Shown here: in pieces, positions 25,058 to 34,615 of the stretch
How the letters are laid out: each line of letters opens with the position of its first letter
How positions within the stretch are numbered: position 1 is the stretch's first letter
NCBI GenBank assembly: GCA_900315695.1
Contig: ONAE01000008.1
Coordinates: forward strand, 1-64,000
From: an uncultured Prevotella sp.
GTDB taxonomy: Bacteria; Bacteroidota; Bacteroidia; Bacteroidales; Bacteroidaceae
Direction of reading: 5' to 3'
Length of the DNA stretch: 64,000 bases
Translations under genes and position numbers: made by a program
The notes under the pieces: generated by a model
Databases searched by the model: none
Told to the model about the DNA's origin: nothing
The model's input: the letters and a program-made list of their open reading frames with translations, nothing else

Positions 25058-26244
25058 TGTATATCTATGATTTTTATTTCTTCTGATGGGAGATGGGTGG
25101 TTTTGATGCGCCAGGGCTTCGGATAGAGGTTGTTGGCGCGATTGCCGATATTCTTGACGGGTCCAAGGGGGAAACCTTTATAGGTGACAGTCACGAAGCC
25201 CCGAGGGGTGTCGGCTGGCAGTGCTAAAGCCTCACCACGCAAGTATTGCAGAGCCGCAGAATAGGAGAGGTCAACCTGTGGGAAATCACCTTCGGGCAGA
25301 TCGGCTTTCAGCACCTTGAGGCGCTGCATGTTGTTTTTTGTGCCAGCCCCAGACTTTATGCCTCCTTTCCTGAGTACCGCCATAAACAAGCCCTCACTCT
25401 GCGTGATGCCGGGGATGAAGCGATAGACGGGGGCGTCGAAGCCGTCAAGCAGTGAGCCCGTGATATGCCATTCCTGTTTTGTGGGAATCTCCTGTATCTC
25501 AGCATCGTAGGTGTCGATGATCCAGCGCACATTCTCTTCGTTCTCCTTGGTATTGAAAGTACAAGTGCTGTAAATCAGGATGCCACCAGGGTTGAGACAT
25601 TCCCAGGCATCGGCGACAATCTCTCGTTGCAGACGCCAGCACTTCTCCACATTCTGCAGGCTCCATTCTCCGATGGTGGCAGGATCCTTGCGGAACATTC
25701 CTTCGCCCGAGCAGGGCACATCGCAGAGTATCACGTCGAACTTTGTCTTTGCCTGACGGAAATCACGCGGATAGTTGTTGGTGACAATACAATCTGACCA
25801 GCCCCATTTCGTGATGTTCTCCAAGAGAATCTGGGCACGGGTAGGGATGGGCTCATTGCTCACCAGCACACTTTCTCCTGGCAAGACACTGCGGGCTGCT
25901 GTGGATTTCCCACCAGGAGCCGCACAGAGGTCGAGCATAGCGACAGGCTCATGGATGAACTGTCTGAGCACATGCGTGACGAACATCGAGGCAGCCTCCT
26001 GTACATAATAACAGCCCGCATGAAAGAGTGGGTCGAAGGTAAACTGCGGTCGTCCCTCCAGATAGAATCCCTCCTTGCACCAGGGAACTTGATGCTGGGG
26101 CCTGGCCCCAGTGTTCATGGCCCCAGTGTTCAGTCGGATGCTGGTGGGAGCCTCCTCGTTGAAGGCTTCCATATAGCTGTTAAAGCGCTCTTCGCCCATC
26201 ATCAGCCTGGTTTCTCGGATAAATTCTTCTGGTAATTGTATCAT
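25054..26244 (-). CDS. NOL1/NOP2/Sun-family RNA (cytosine-5) methyltransferase
   Basis: A 396-residue SAM-dependent enzyme that methylates C5 of cytosine in rRNA, probably of the RsmF/RsmB type. SAM-binding [11 protein letters not shown], the [10 protein letters not shown] motif (first conserved Cys) and [11 protein letters not shown] (catalytic Cys) are all present. A C-terminal RNA-binding extension follows, with [14 protein letters not shown] frame is open to ATG 26283, but a promoter box (TACCTTTGT at 26253-26261) lies between. ATG 26244, giving [12 protein letters not shown], is therefore preferred. It leads the operon with thyA, folA and GH31. Confidence 0.9.
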   Translation of the reverse strand: MIQLPEEFIRETRLMMGEERFNSYMEAFNEEAPTSIRLNTGAMNTGARPQHQVPWCKEGFYLEGRPQFTFDPLFHAGCYYVQEAASMFVTHVLRQFIHEPVAMLDLCAAPGGKSTAARSVLPGESVLVSNEPIPTRAQILLENITKWGWSDCIVTNNYPRDFRQAKTKFDVILCDVPCSGEGMFRKDPATIGEWSLQNVEKCWRLQREIVADAWECLNPGGILIYSTCTFNTKENEENVRWIIDTYDAEIQEIPTKQEWHITGSLLDGFDAPVYRFIPGITQSEGLFMAVLRKGGIKSGAGTKNNMQRLKVLKADLPEGDFPQVDLSYSAALQYLRGEALALPADTPRGFVTVTYKGFPLGPVKNIGNRANNLYPKPWRIKTTHLPSEEIKIIDIQ

Positions 26245-26283
26245 TTTCGGGTACAAAGGTAGAAAAAATATAAGAAAAACCAT

Positions 26284-26292
26284 TATCTTTGC
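26284..26292 (+). promoter_or_regulatory. -7 box of the DUF6249-pspC-sigma unit
   Basis: TATCTTTGC, divergent from the methyltransferase promoter. About 88 bases of leader follow, ending in A/G-rich words (AAAGGTAAAGGGTAAAAA) before ATG 26380. The -33 element is not clear. Confidence 0.55.
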
Positions 26293-26379
26293 AACTAATT
26301 TATGATTTGTTGCGTCAAACAGACAAAGAAACCCAAAAGGTAAAGGGTAAAAACGTAAAATATAAAAAGGAGAAAAGAT

Positions 26380-27066
26380 ATGAAGAAGTATTTAATCGCA
26401 ATCGCAATGGTGCTGACGCTCAGCTTGAATGCTGACGCAGCGGCACAGAAGCACCGCCATACGCCCCGTACGGAGCAGGTGGACACTACTAAAAACAATC
26501 GAGACGCAATCGAAGCCTTTTCTGACACAACAGCCGTAGCAGGCGATTCCATCGACGCCTATGCTCACAGACAGCACATCAGCATTTCTGCTGACGAGGA
26601 CGTAAAAGGTGTGTTTGAAGATATCTTCCAGAATTTCGACAAGACTGCAATAGCTGGCATGTTTTTCGCTGTTATTATTATTTTCATCATGTTCGTCCTG
26701 GCACCGATACTGATCATCATCGCCGTGTTCTACTTCATCAACAAGAACCGCAAGGACCGGATCAAGCTGGCACAGATGGCGATGGAAAAGGGACAGCCGA
26801 TCCCCGACGAACTATTGAAGGAGAAGCAGGATCCGATGGGTAAGGATGAGTATCAGACAGGTATCCGTCAGATGTTCACAGGTGTTGGACTCGCCATATT
26901 CTTAGGTTTAGTGGCTGGCAAGATCGGCTTTGGTATTGGTGCCCTCGTCTTCTGCATCGGACTCGGCAAGTGGTTTATCGCCAGACAGTCAGGTAACGTG
27001 GGAAACAACTCTCAGTTTAACAATACGACAGATATTAATAACCATTTAAATCAGACAGGATTATGA
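26380..27066 (+). CDS. DUF6249-like membrane protein
   Basis: A 228-residue protein with a signal peptide (cut near ADAA-AQ), a Ser/Asp/Thr-rich linker, a membrane hairpin (about 94-125), a short cytoplasmic section with LAQMAMEKGQPIPDEL, and two more hydrophobic segments (about 167-205). The pattern, including the GQPIPDELL phrase, resembles Bacteroidetes DUF6249 proteins encoded beside PspC and an ECF sigma factor. Function is unknown. It overlaps the pspC gene by four bases. Confidence 0.75.
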   Translation: MKKYLIAIAMVLTLSLNADAAAQKHRHTPRTEQVDTTKNNRDAIEAFSDTTAVAGDSIDAYAHRQHISISADEDVKGVFEDIFQNFDKTAIAGMFFAVIIIFIMFVLAPILIIIAVFYFINKNRKDRIKLAQMAMEKGQPIPDELLKEKQDPMGKDEYQTGIRQMFTGVGLAIFLGLVAGKIGFGIGALVFCIGLGKWFIARQSGNVGNNSQFNNTTDINNHLNQTGL

Positions 27067-27260
27067 CTAAGAAATTGACACGCTCTAATGACAGAGTATG
27101 GGCAGGGGTTTGCGGAGGTATCGCCGAGTATTTGGATTTCGACCCCGTATTGGTTAGAATAGCATACGCTTTCCTGACACTCTTCACAGCCTTCAGCGGA
27201 TTGATCTTCTACATCGTGCTGTGGATTGTGATGCCAGAAAGAAATCTCTTGGAAAGGTAA
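27063..27260 (+). CDS. PspC domain-containing protein
   Basis: A 65-residue single-domain protein. TRSNDRVWAGVCGGIAEYLDFDPVLVRIAY and the following hydrophobic helix are the PspC signature. In proteobacteria PspC senses membrane stress. In Bacteroidetes short stand-alone versions commonly sit beside ECF sigma genes, as here, so a role in envelope-stress signalling is likely but inferred. Start overlaps the previous stop by four bases. Confidence 0.88.
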   Translation: MTKKLTRSNDRVWAGVCGGIAEYLDFDPVLVRIAYAFLTLFTAFSGLIFYIVLWIVMPERNLLER

Positions 27261-27276
27261 AGACGACGGAAGCAGA

Positions 27277-27816
27277 GTGGCAGAGTTCAGCGACATATCT
27301 CTCGTGACGCAGGTGGCGGTTTTCCATAACAAGCGGGCATTCGATCAGCTTGTCAGGAAATATCAGTCACCTGTACGTCGGTTCTTCCTGAATCAGACGC
27401 TGGGAGATGAACAGCTGAGCGATGACCTGGCTCAGGAGACCTTCATCAAGGCATACGTGAATATCACCAAGTTTCGTGGTATGGCCAGTTTCTCTACCTG
27501 GTTGATGAGAATAGCCTACAACGTGTTCTATGATGAAGTACGTTCCCGTCATCAGACGGAAGACGTGGATACCTCTGTCGCTGTGGCTCGCCAGACGGTA
27601 TCGGCGAGTGATACATTGAAGATGGATATCTATGCGGCTTTGGCACTGCTTAAACCTGATGAACGCACTTGTATCACCCTGCAGCTCATCGATGGTTATC
27701 CGATTGATCAGATCAGTAAGATCACGGGAATCGCAGAGAATACGGTGAAGTCGCATTTGAGACGAGGAAAGGAAAAGATGGCGAACTATTTAAAACAGAA
27801 TGGCTATGACAGATAA
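27277..27816 (+). CDS. ECF-type RNA polymerase sigma-70 factor
   Basis: A 179-residue sigma factor with region 2 (KRAFDQLVRKYQSPVRRFF, DDLAQETFIKAYVNI, FSTWLMRIAYNVFYDEVR) and region 4 (LLKPDERTCITLQLIDGYPIDQISKITGIAENTVKSHLRRGKEK). It starts with GTG at 27277. It lies 16 bases after pspC and overlaps the next membrane-protein gene. There is no FecR-type anti-sigma gene nearby. The overlapping small membrane protein is the best candidate for that role. Confidence 0.93.
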   Translation: MAEFSDISLVTQVAVFHNKRAFDQLVRKYQSPVRRFFLNQTLGDEQLSDDLAQETFIKAYVNITKFRGMASFSTWLMRIAYNVFYDEVRSRHQTEDVDTSVAVARQTVSASDTLKMDIYAALALLKPDERTCITLQLIDGYPIDQISKITGIAENTVKSHLRRGKEKMANYLKQNGYDR

Positions 27817-28189
27817 AGAAAATGTAATGATAGAGGATTTCTTCAAGCAGGCTGCCCAGCAGCAGATTGAAGACAATGGCTTTACTGAACGGGTGATGCG
27901 TAGTCTGCCTGACAGGAAGGGACAGATGGTAAGGCGACTGTCGCAGTTGTGGACTTTGTTCTGCATCGCAGTAGCTGGTGTGCTGTTCTTCCTGTTTGGT
28001 GGCTGGCAGGTGGTGACCGGTCTCTTCTTTGCCAGTCTGAAGGTGATTTTCGGTTGGCTGGAAGTGCAGATGGTGACGGCAACAACAACAGAGATTCCCG
28101 TCAATCTGTGGGCTATCCTGCTGCTGGGAGCTATGGTGTTGGTTTATTTACCTTATCAAACAGCCCGTAAGTTGTCCGCAACACTATAA
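27806..28189 (+). CDS. DUF5056-like small membrane protein (possible anti-sigma partner)
   Basis: A protein of about 127 residues with a soluble N-terminal part (MTDKENVMIEDFFKQAAQQQ, then DNGFTERVMRSLP) and two membrane helices (about 45-70 and 100-118). The NGFTERVM phrase is typical of the Bacteroidetes DUF5056 family found after ECF sigma genes. A start two codons upstream (27800) is equally possible. It overlaps the sigma gene, and its 3' end overlaps the converging porE-like gene by 59 bases. The layout of cytoplasmic N-terminus plus membrane anchor fits an anti-sigma factor, which is inference. Confidence 0.75.
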   Translation: MTDKENVMIEDFFKQAAQQQIEDNGFTERVMRSLPDRKGQMVRRLSQLWTLFCIAVAGVLFFLFGGWQVVTGLFFASLKVIFGWLEVQMVTATTTEIPVNLWAILLLGAMVLVYLPYQTARKLSATL

Positions 28190-30137
28190 ACTCTGTACGT
28201 CGGTTTAACTGATGACAGATTTCCTGCTGTTCCTCTGGGAGTGTGGTGATGAAAGTCTCACTGAGCGTATCACCCTCCTTGAGGAACGGATATTTTTCTG
28301 CCACCTTGCGTTTAATGCGCTTTGGCTTGCCCTCTCCATAGCCCTTGGGTGTCAGGCGGTCGGCAGCGATTCCATGTTGGATCAGATAGCTGACCACATT
28401 CTGTGCACGCTGCTGTGACAGACGTTCGTTATACTCGTCAGAACCTCGGTTGTCAGTATGGGCAGACAGTTCAATGGTGACGTGGGGATTCTCGTTCAGC
28501 AGTTTCACTAGTTCATCGAGGGCTGTCTGTGATTCTGGGCGCAAGGTGGCTTTGTCGAAATCGTAGAAGATATTCTCGATGAGCACAGGGGCGGAGATGT
28601 TCGCCAGCGGGAACTGCAACACATATTCTTCCGACTTCTTCACTGGCTCTACGTGTAACTGCTCCTGATGGTTAAGGTATCCCTTACAGGTGCCGAGGAA
28701 GACATAATCCACACCATGCTTGATCTCCTGAGTGAACGAACCGTCGCCAAGGGCATTCAGTTTCAGGTTGGTTCCGTCGTTCCCCACCATATATACTTGG
28801 GCTGCAGGCAGCTCATAACCATCCTGTTCATAAACCCATCCCTTAACCGTCTGAATGATCTCCGGATTATAGAAACTGTAGATATGGTCGTAACCTCGTG
28901 TGTCACCACGGTTAGAGGAGAAAAAACCTCTATTGTGGAGCCCCTCAAAGGTCATGCCGAAGTCATCGCCTTGGGAGTTCAGAGGTACACCTGGGTGTTC
29001 CAATGTCGTGGTGCCTGTCTTGAGGATGTAGATATCCAGTCCGCCCATACCGGGATGACCGTCCGAGGAGAAATAGAAGTCGCCATTAGGACGGAACGTC
29101 GGAAACATTTCGTTTCCTGATGTGTTGACGGGGACACCAAGATTCTCTATGCTGCCTATCTCGTTATTCCCATAGAGTCGGCAACGCCAGATATCATAGC
29201 CGCCAAATCCACCAGGCATGTCGCTGACGAAATAGAGCCATTCGCCATCGGGCGAAACGGCAGGGTGGGCGTAACTGTGGAGCGTATCTTTTGAGATGGA
29301 GAGTTCTGCGGGTTTAGTCCAGGCGGCATCGGAGCGACTGGAGATGACGATAGTGGCATAACGGGGATAGTTAGGGTCCGTCTTGCACTGGGTGAGGAAC
29401 ATGGTTCGTCCGTCGGGAGAGATGCAACAGGCTCCCTCATCGAAATCGGAGTTCAAGTCAGTATCGATTGCCTGGGGCTTACTCCATTTCCCCTTATCGT
29501 CTTTCTGTGAGAAGAAGATATCGGCAGCTTTTGTGCCTGTGATGCCACTATACTCATCGCCTTGTGCCTGGTTGCGGGTAGAGGTGAAGTAGAGCAGATC
29601 GTTATCATCGCCTGTCAACATGGGGGAGTATTCCGCCCGACGGGAGTTGAACAGGCCTTCACGCTTAACGATATAGTCTGAACCGTCTTTCTTCCATTGG
29701 GGAGCCATCTGAGCCGATTTCAGTCCGGTCCTGGCGAGACGCCTGTGCGGATCAGTCTCTGGCAGAGAGTCAATGGCAGTCTGAAACTGTTTGGCGGCCT
29801 CTTTATAATTGCCGTTTCTCATATAGAGCTGTCCAAGATAGAAGTGGGTCAGTGAGTCGGCTTGTTTATAGCGGACGGCATTATTGTAGGCCGTGATGGC
29901 CTTGTTGGTGAAGTTGATACGACGATAGCATTCTGCCATCTTCATGGCGCGCTGACCTTTCATGACACGCTCCTTCGAGGGTGTCTGACTATAGGCTTTG
30001 CGGTATTGGGTGGCAGCATCGAAATACTCACCGATGGCATAAAACTTATCGCCTTTTTTCATAGCCTGATCAGCCCCGCAACTGATGATCAGTGCGGTGG
30101 CGATGGCTATTATGAATATGGTGAGGCATCTTCGCAT
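28131..30137 (-). CDS. PorE-like OmpA-family lipoprotein (TPR, beta-propeller, CRD, OmpA)
   Basis: A 668-residue lipoprotein (lipobox IISC, Cys 20). Domains in order are TPR repeats (about 25-150), a PD40-type propeller (about 170-420) with repeated AHPAVSPDGEWLYFVSD-like blades, a carboxypeptidase-regulatory-like domain (about 430-505), and an OmpA C-terminal peptidoglycan-binding domain (about 515-660) with NIFYDFDKATLRPES and SAHTDNRGSDEYN. This four-part order matches PorE, which anchors the type IX secretion system to peptidoglycan in Porphyromonas. Other T9SS genes are not in the window. It is the last gene after a histidine phosphatase and topB. Confidence 0.85.
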   Translation of the reverse strand: MRRCLTIFIIAIATALIISCGADQAMKKGDKFYAIGEYFDAATQYRKAYSQTPSKERVMKGQRAMKMAECYRRINFTNKAITAYNNAVRYKQADSLTHFYLGQLYMRNGNYKEAAKQFQTAIDSLPETDPHRRLARTGLKSAQMAPQWKKDGSDYIVKREGLFNSRRAEYSPMLTGDDNDLLYFTSTRNQAQGDEYSGITGTKAADIFFSQKDDKGKWSKPQAIDTDLNSDFDEGACCISPDGRTMFLTQCKTDPNYPRYATIVISSRSDAAWTKPAELSISKDTLHSYAHPAVSPDGEWLYFVSDMPGGFGGYDIWRCRLYGNNEIGSIENLGVPVNTSGNEMFPTFRPNGDFYFSSDGHPGMGGLDIYILKTGTTTLEHPGVPLNSQGDDFGMTFEGLHNRGFFSSNRGDTRGYDHIYSFYNPEIIQTVKGWVYEQDGYELPAAQVYMVGNDGTNLKLNALGDGSFTQEIKHGVDYVFLGTCKGYLNHQEQLHVEPVKKSEEYVLQFPLANISAPVLIENIFYDFDKATLRPESQTALDELVKLLNENPHVTIELSAHTDNRGSDEYNERLSQQRAQNVVSYLIQHGIAADRLTPKGYGEGKPKRIKRKVAEKYPFLKEGDTLSETFITTLPEEQQEICHQLNRRTEFIVLRTTYGLFDKVNKPTP

Positions 30138-30166
30138 ATCATATTAATAACGATATGACTTCAGAA

Positions 30167-32038
30167 TTATTGCTTCTTACCCTTTTTCTTCTTGGGTTCT
30201 TCGTCGGGGGTGACGGTGATACGACGGTTTGACGGATCGCTCATCACATCATGAACGATATCAGCCACCTGCTGCTTCAACTCGTTGATAAACTGCTGGG
30301 CATCGTATTTCTGATGCTCGATGTCACGCAACTTCTTCTCCCAGATACCTGTTAGTTCACAGCTTTTCAAGAGTTCCTCGCGAATCAGGTCGATGAGTTC
30401 AATGCCTGTCGGTGTTGCAACCAGACGTTTCCGCTCACGTTTGATATAGTGGCGTTTGAACAGTGTCTCGATGATAGAGGCACGCGAAGAAGGTCGGCCG
30501 ATGCCATTCTCCTTCATGGCAGCACGAAGTGTCTCGTCCTCTACGAATTTGCCCGCTGTCTCCATCGCACGGAGCAGAGAGGCTTCATTATAATAAGGTG
30601 GAGGAGTGGTCCATTTCTCTGTGAGTGTCGGTTTGTGCTCGCCGGTCTCTCCTTTGACGAAGGTAGGCAGGGTACGTTCTTCATCGTCTTGCTTCTTCTC
30701 CTCGTCGTCGCTGTCGGTTTTTACTTCGGCCTTCTCTCTGACGATGCGCCAGCCTGGATCAAGAATCTCCTTACCTGTGACCTTGAATTCGATGCCGTCC
30801 ACCTCGCCAAGCACCGTTGTTGTGGAGAATTTACAATCGGGGAGGAAAACACCTATAAAGCGACGGGCTACGAGATCAAACACCTTCTGCTCGGCATCAC
30901 TCAGGTTCAGGGGAATGACACCTGTGGGGATGATGGCGTGGTGATCGGTCACTTTTGAGGTGTCGAAAACACGTTTTGACTTCTTCAGTGCCTTGCCGCC
31001 AATGGGCTTGATAAGCTCGGCATAAGGTGCCACACCACCAAATTTAGTTTGATAGAGACCATTCAGTGTCTGAGGACACTTGGCGTAGATGTCATCTGAG
31101 AGGTATTGTGTGTCCACACGGGGATAGGTGGTGTATTTCTTCTCATAAAGACTCTGAATGAGGTTGAGTGTCATCTCTGCCGAATAGGCGAACTTACGGT
31201 TGCAATCTACCTGTAGTGAAGTGAGGTCGTAAAGCTGGGGAGGCTGTTCCTTACCTTCTTTCTTCTCAACCTTTGTTACCGTGAAAGGTTTGCCTTCAAT
31301 CGTCTCAAAGGCTTTCTCTCCCTCTTCCTTACTGGTAAACTTACCCTTGGTAGCGGTGAAGGTGGTATCGCGATAGACGGTTGCCAATACCCAATAGGGC
31401 TCTGGCTTGAAGTTCTCTATCTCCTTCTGACGGTTCACGATCAGGGCGAGGGTAGGGGTCTGCACGCGCCCGATGCTGAGCACCTGACGGTTCTGGCCAT
31501 ACCTGAGGGTATAGAGGCGAGTGGCATTCATGCCTAAGAGCCAGTCGCCGATGGCACGCGAGAGACCTGCCAGGTAGAGGGGTTGGTAGTCGGTCTGGTC
31601 TTTCAGGTTAGCGAAACCTTCGCGGATGGCTTCGTCAGTCATCGAGGAGATCCACAGACGTTTCACAGGACAGGTGGCCTGTGCTTTCTGCATCACCCAG
31701 CGCTGGATGAGTTCACCTTCCTGTCCGGCATCACCGCAGTTGACGATGCCGTCGGCAGCCTGCATCAGCTTCTCGATGATAGCAAACTGCTTCTTAATAC
31801 CGTTGTCGTCGATGAGCTTGATGCCGAAGCGTTGGGGTACCATCGGCAGCTGTGTCAGTGCCCAAGGTCTCCAGGCGGGTGTATAATCACCAGGTTCTTT
31901 CAGTGTACAGAGATGTCCGAAGGTCCACGTTACCTGATAGCCGTTACCTTCCATATATCCGTCATGGGAGCTGTTGGCTCCCAAGATGCGCGCAATATCC
32001 CGAGCTACACTCGGCTTCTCAGCGATACATACTATCAT
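30167..32038 (-). CDS. topB: DNA topoisomerase III (type IA)
   Basis: A 623-residue type IA topoisomerase that passes single strands and separates replication or recombination intermediates. The TOPRIM domain begins at once (CIAEKPSVARDIARILGA), and DAGQEGELI carries metal-binding acids. The catalytic tyrosine is in KYTTYPRVDTQYL. The C-terminus ends in a short Lys-rich tail without zinc fingers. Similar enzymes occur on mobile elements, but gene order and composition here look chromosomal. It overlaps the upstream phosphatase gene by four bases. Confidence 0.93.
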   Translation of the reverse strand: MIVCIAEKPSVARDIARILGANSSHDGYMEGNGYQVTWTFGHLCTLKEPGDYTPAWRPWALTQLPMVPQRFGIKLIDDNGIKKQFAIIEKLMQAADGIVNCGDAGQEGELIQRWVMQKAQATCPVKRLWISSMTDEAIREGFANLKDQTDYQPLYLAGLSRAIGDWLLGMNATRLYTLRYGQNRQVLSIGRVQTPTLALIVNRQKEIENFKPEPYWVLATVYRDTTFTATKGKFTSKEEGEKAFETIEGKPFTVTKVEKKEGKEQPPQLYDLTSLQVDCNRKFAYSAEMTLNLIQSLYEKKYTTYPRVDTQYLSDDIYAKCPQTLNGLYQTKFGGVAPYAELIKPIGGKALKKSKRVFDTSKVTDHHAIIPTGVIPLNLSDAEQKVFDLVARRFIGVFLPDCKFSTTTVLGEVDGIEFKVTGKEILDPGWRIVREKAEVKTDSDDEEKKQDDEERTLPTFVKGETGEHKPTLTEKWTTPPPYYNEASLLRAMETAGKFVEDETLRAAMKENGIGRPSSRASIIETLFKRHYIKRERKRLVATPTGIELIDLIREELLKSCELTGIWEKKLRDIEHQKYDAQQFINELKQQVADIVHDVMSDPSNRRITVTPDEEPKKKKGKKQ

Positions 32039-33375
32039 TTCTTTTCTTCTTCTTGCTTTTGATTCGTTACCCTTTCCGCACGGAATCGTTCGTAGTCATC
32101 GATTTTCTTGAGATAATGTTCGCGGAAGTCTTTCCAATGATAATAAGGTGCACAATCTGTGGCGATGGGCAAAGTGGCTTCTTGCTCATTCAATAATACC
32201 TTGAAGAGCACGTCCTGATCTTCAGGGCCCTCTCGGTAGAAGACAAACTGGAGGTTGGCACCCATCGGAAAAACTGAAGAACTCATCCAGCCCTTCGCTT
32301 CCAGCTCTTCCAGATTGTCGGTTTCCAGATCATAACCGTTAATGCCTATCAGACAGACAAGGGGCAGAAGCGCTGTTTCATGACCGAAGCGGAACTGTAC
32401 ACCAGGCTTCTCCAGGCGGATGCAGCTGTCGGCATCGTTGATAATCTGTCGCAGCAGATGGCGCTGGATGTATGGCTGGTGACCGCCATTGAGTTTGCAT
32501 GCACCAAAATGGATATACCACCAGGCATTATCATCCTGCCACAGGCGGTACAGGTCTTCTGGTGTGAAGATGTCTGTCAGGTAACCACTCTTATACATAT
32601 GTGTGTGTTGCAGAAATAGTCCCATCTTAATCAGGAAATAGTTCAGTTTCCGCTCATCGATCACCTTTAATACGGAGTCTGGATTCTGGAACAATAGCTT
32701 CATCAGAGCTGGATTGCCTTTCAGCTTATTTTCAAAGGCCTCATGGGCAGCCTTGGCTGCAGGTGTCATGCCCTTCCACGAAAGCAGGCTGTCCTGATGG
32801 TTCATATACCACATGGTGTACTGAGATGCATCCATCCTGATTTTCAGATTCGGATTGTATCTCATCAGTTCGAGCATGGTGCTGGCCATACTCAGGATGC
32901 ATCGGCTAACTGTGGTGCTGCGGGCATTGATATAAGATTCCCCCTCAAACAATTCTGGGAACCGATGTACCATACGGGCGGCAATCTGGCGAATCTGCTG
33001 GTGCCCGTAGCTGGTCAAGTCACCCCATCGCAGCTCGGAATCAGCAATGATCTCACGTATCTGCCTCAGCACTTCATGTCCTGTTGGTGTTAATTGTCCG
33101 AGACTGTCAGCGCTACACATCATAAGGTAAGGGATATCATACCCCATCCGCTTGTTGATGTAGCGGGAACCATGACGACCGTAGTGCGAGAGATAGAAGG
33201 GTCTCTTGCCTGCAGGAGCGGCTGTCATGGGAGCATCTATGCTGTCTGGGTAGAGCGCATAGTTCGTGACGGCAAAAGTCGGGTTTTTACGGATAATGTC
33301 AAGTGCCTGCTGGGCACGGACACCAACTGTCCCTGCCAACAAGATTGCTATCAAAAGACTCTTTTTTATGTTCAT
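32035..33375 (-). CDS. Exported histidine-type acid phosphatase
   Basis: A 446-residue secreted or periplasmic protein (signal peptide ending VRAQ) of the histidine phosphatase superfamily, branch 2 (acid phosphatase/phytase-like). The phosphohistidine motif is YGRHGSRY (R67, H68). The C-terminal proton-donor motif appears as GHETALLPL, with HE in place of the usual HD. Substrates may include sugar phosphates or inositol phosphates, which cannot be decided by eye. A promoter box TATCTTTGC is at 33383-33391. It heads the phosphatase-topB-porE unit. Confidence 0.85.
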   Translation of the reverse strand: MNIKKSLLIAILLAGTVGVRAQQALDIIRKNPTFAVTNYALYPDSIDAPMTAAPAGKRPFYLSHYGRHGSRYINKRMGYDIPYLMMCSADSLGQLTPTGHEVLRQIREIIADSELRWGDLTSYGHQQIRQIAARMVHRFPELFEGESYINARSTTVSRCILSMASTMLELMRYNPNLKIRMDASQYTMWYMNHQDSLLSWKGMTPAAKAAHEAFENKLKGNPALMKLLFQNPDSVLKVIDERKLNYFLIKMGLFLQHTHMYKSGYLTDIFTPEDLYRLWQDDNAWWYIHFGACKLNGGHQPYIQRHLLRQIINDADSCIRLEKPGVQFRFGHETALLPLVCLIGINGYDLETDNLEELEAKGWMSSSVFPMGANLQFVFYREGPEDQDVLFKVLLNEQEATLPIATDCAPYYHWKDFREHYLKKIDDYERFRAERVTNQKQEEEKK

Positions 33376-33401
33376 ACCGCCTGCAAAGATACATAAAAAA
33401 A

Positions 33402-33446
33402 AAGAGAAAGCCAGCCTGTAAAGCGAAAAAACTTCAAGACTGGCTG
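33402..33446 (-). terminator. Terminator after the SDR gene
   Basis: AGCCAG and CTGGCT arms (extended by wobble pairs to about ten) enclose a 25-base loop, followed on the minus strand by a T-rich run. It separates the SDR gene from the phosphatase operon, whose promoter lies just before it. Confidence 0.55.
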
Positions 33447-33452
33447 ACTTTT

Positions 33453-34475
33453 TTATGCCTTGAGGCTGGATTTTGCCTGCTCCTGAGCCTCTATCACGCG
33501 ATCACACCAAGCGTCGAATTCCGGATCTTCAACCTGTAGCTCTGGATGACTGAGTAGATAGGCGATGCACCGGCGTACCCCTTCGTCAAAACGCGTTGTG
33601 GCCTTGAAACCAGGTACGGCCCGTTTTAGTTTGGTGCAATCAAAGATGACACTGACGGCTTTATCGCCAATCAGATTCCCTAAGAGGTCATATTCCTTAG
33701 GACAGACATCTGCCAGGAAGGATGAGGCTACATAGTAAGGACGGAACGTTGCACCAAGGGCCTTGGCTACTGTCTCGTAAATCTGATTCCATGTCAACTG
33801 CTCATCACTCATGATCTGGAAGGCCTCGCCGATAGCCTTGGGATTACCGATCAGTCCGATGAATCCTTTGGCAAAGTCTTCATTCCATGTCAGGGTCCAT
33901 AATGACGAGCCATCGCCATGTACGATGACGGGCTTGCCTTCCATTATACGTTTCAAGACCTGCCAACTGCCTTTGGGACCATGAACGCTGACGGGTACGC
34001 CTCTTTCGCAATAAGTGTGACTGGGGCGGACGATGGTTACAGGGAAGCCTTTCTCCCGATATTCGCGCAGCAGCAGCTCCTCGCAGGCAATCTTGTCGCG
34101 TGAATACTGCCAATAGGGGTTAGCCAGCGTCGTCCCTTCTGTGATATAGTGACTGGCAGCAGGCTTGTTGTAGGCAGAGGCGGAGCTGATATAGATGTAT
34201 TGGCTCGTGCGGTTACGGAACAGACGGATATCACGTTCCACTTGTGAAGTTACAAAGCCGATAAACTCGCAGACGGCATCAAATTGCGTATCACCGATCT
34301 TCTGAAGAACGGTTGTCTCGTCATTGATGTCGCAGATGACTTGTTTCACACCTGCAGGCACTTCTGCCTTGCGATTACCACGGTTCAACAGCCAAAGTTC
34401 ATGGCTGCTCTCTGCTAATTGTCTGGTGATGGCACTGCTAATGGTACCTGTTCCACCGATTAATAAGATCTTCAT
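33453..34475 (-). CDS. NAD-dependent epimerase/dehydratase (extended SDR) protein
   Basis: A 340-residue Rossmann-fold protein with the nucleotide-binding motif GGTGTIS (8-14), an Asp after strand 3 (CDIND), ISSASAYNKP in the place of the catalytic Ser/Thr region, and a YSRDKIACEELL segment with the Tyr-x3-Lys catalytic pair. It resembles the CSP41/RNA-binding-like branch of extended SDRs common in Bacteroidetes; the substrate is unknown. A promoter box TAACTTTGC is at 34513-34521 on the minus strand. It is monocistronic. Confidence 0.85.
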   Translation of the reverse strand: MKILLIGGTGTISSAITRQLAESSHELWLLNRGNRKAEVPAGVKQVICDINDETTVLQKIGDTQFDAVCEFIGFVTSQVERDIRLFRNRTSQYIYISSASAYNKPAASHYITEGTTLANPYWQYSRDKIACEELLLREYREKGFPVTIVRPSHTYCERGVPVSVHGPKGSWQVLKRIMEGKPVIVHGDGSSLWTLTWNEDFAKGFIGLIGNPKAIGEAFQIMSDEQLTWNQIYETVAKALGATFRPYYVASSFLADVCPKEYDLLGNLIGDKAVSVIFDCTKLKRAVPGFKATTRFDEGVRRCIAYLLSHPELQVEDPEFDAWCDRVIEAQEQAKSSLKA

Positions 34476-34543
34476 AATCTAGCTTATTGTTCTTAGTTTG
34501 TTGCTATTGTCTGCAAAGTTACGAAAAAAAAAGAGTATAATCA

Positions 34544-34574
34544 TTGATATCTTGTTTTTTTTTCGTAATTTTGC
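34544..34574 (+). promoter_or_regulatory. Promoter of the tandem sensor genes
   Basis: TTG at 34544-34546 and TAATTTTGC at 34566-34574 with 19 bases between. The ATG is at 34616. The promoter is divergent from that of the SDR gene. Confidence 0.6.
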
Positions 34575-34615
34575 AGAAAAATTACAGATATAGAACAAAG
34601 ACTACGCTCTATTAT

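Noticed and set aside
30167..32038. topB as a sign of an integrated mobile element
   Set aside because: There are no relaxase, integrase or conjugation genes nearby. It overlaps a chromosomal-type phosphatase gene and precedes a PorE-like gene.
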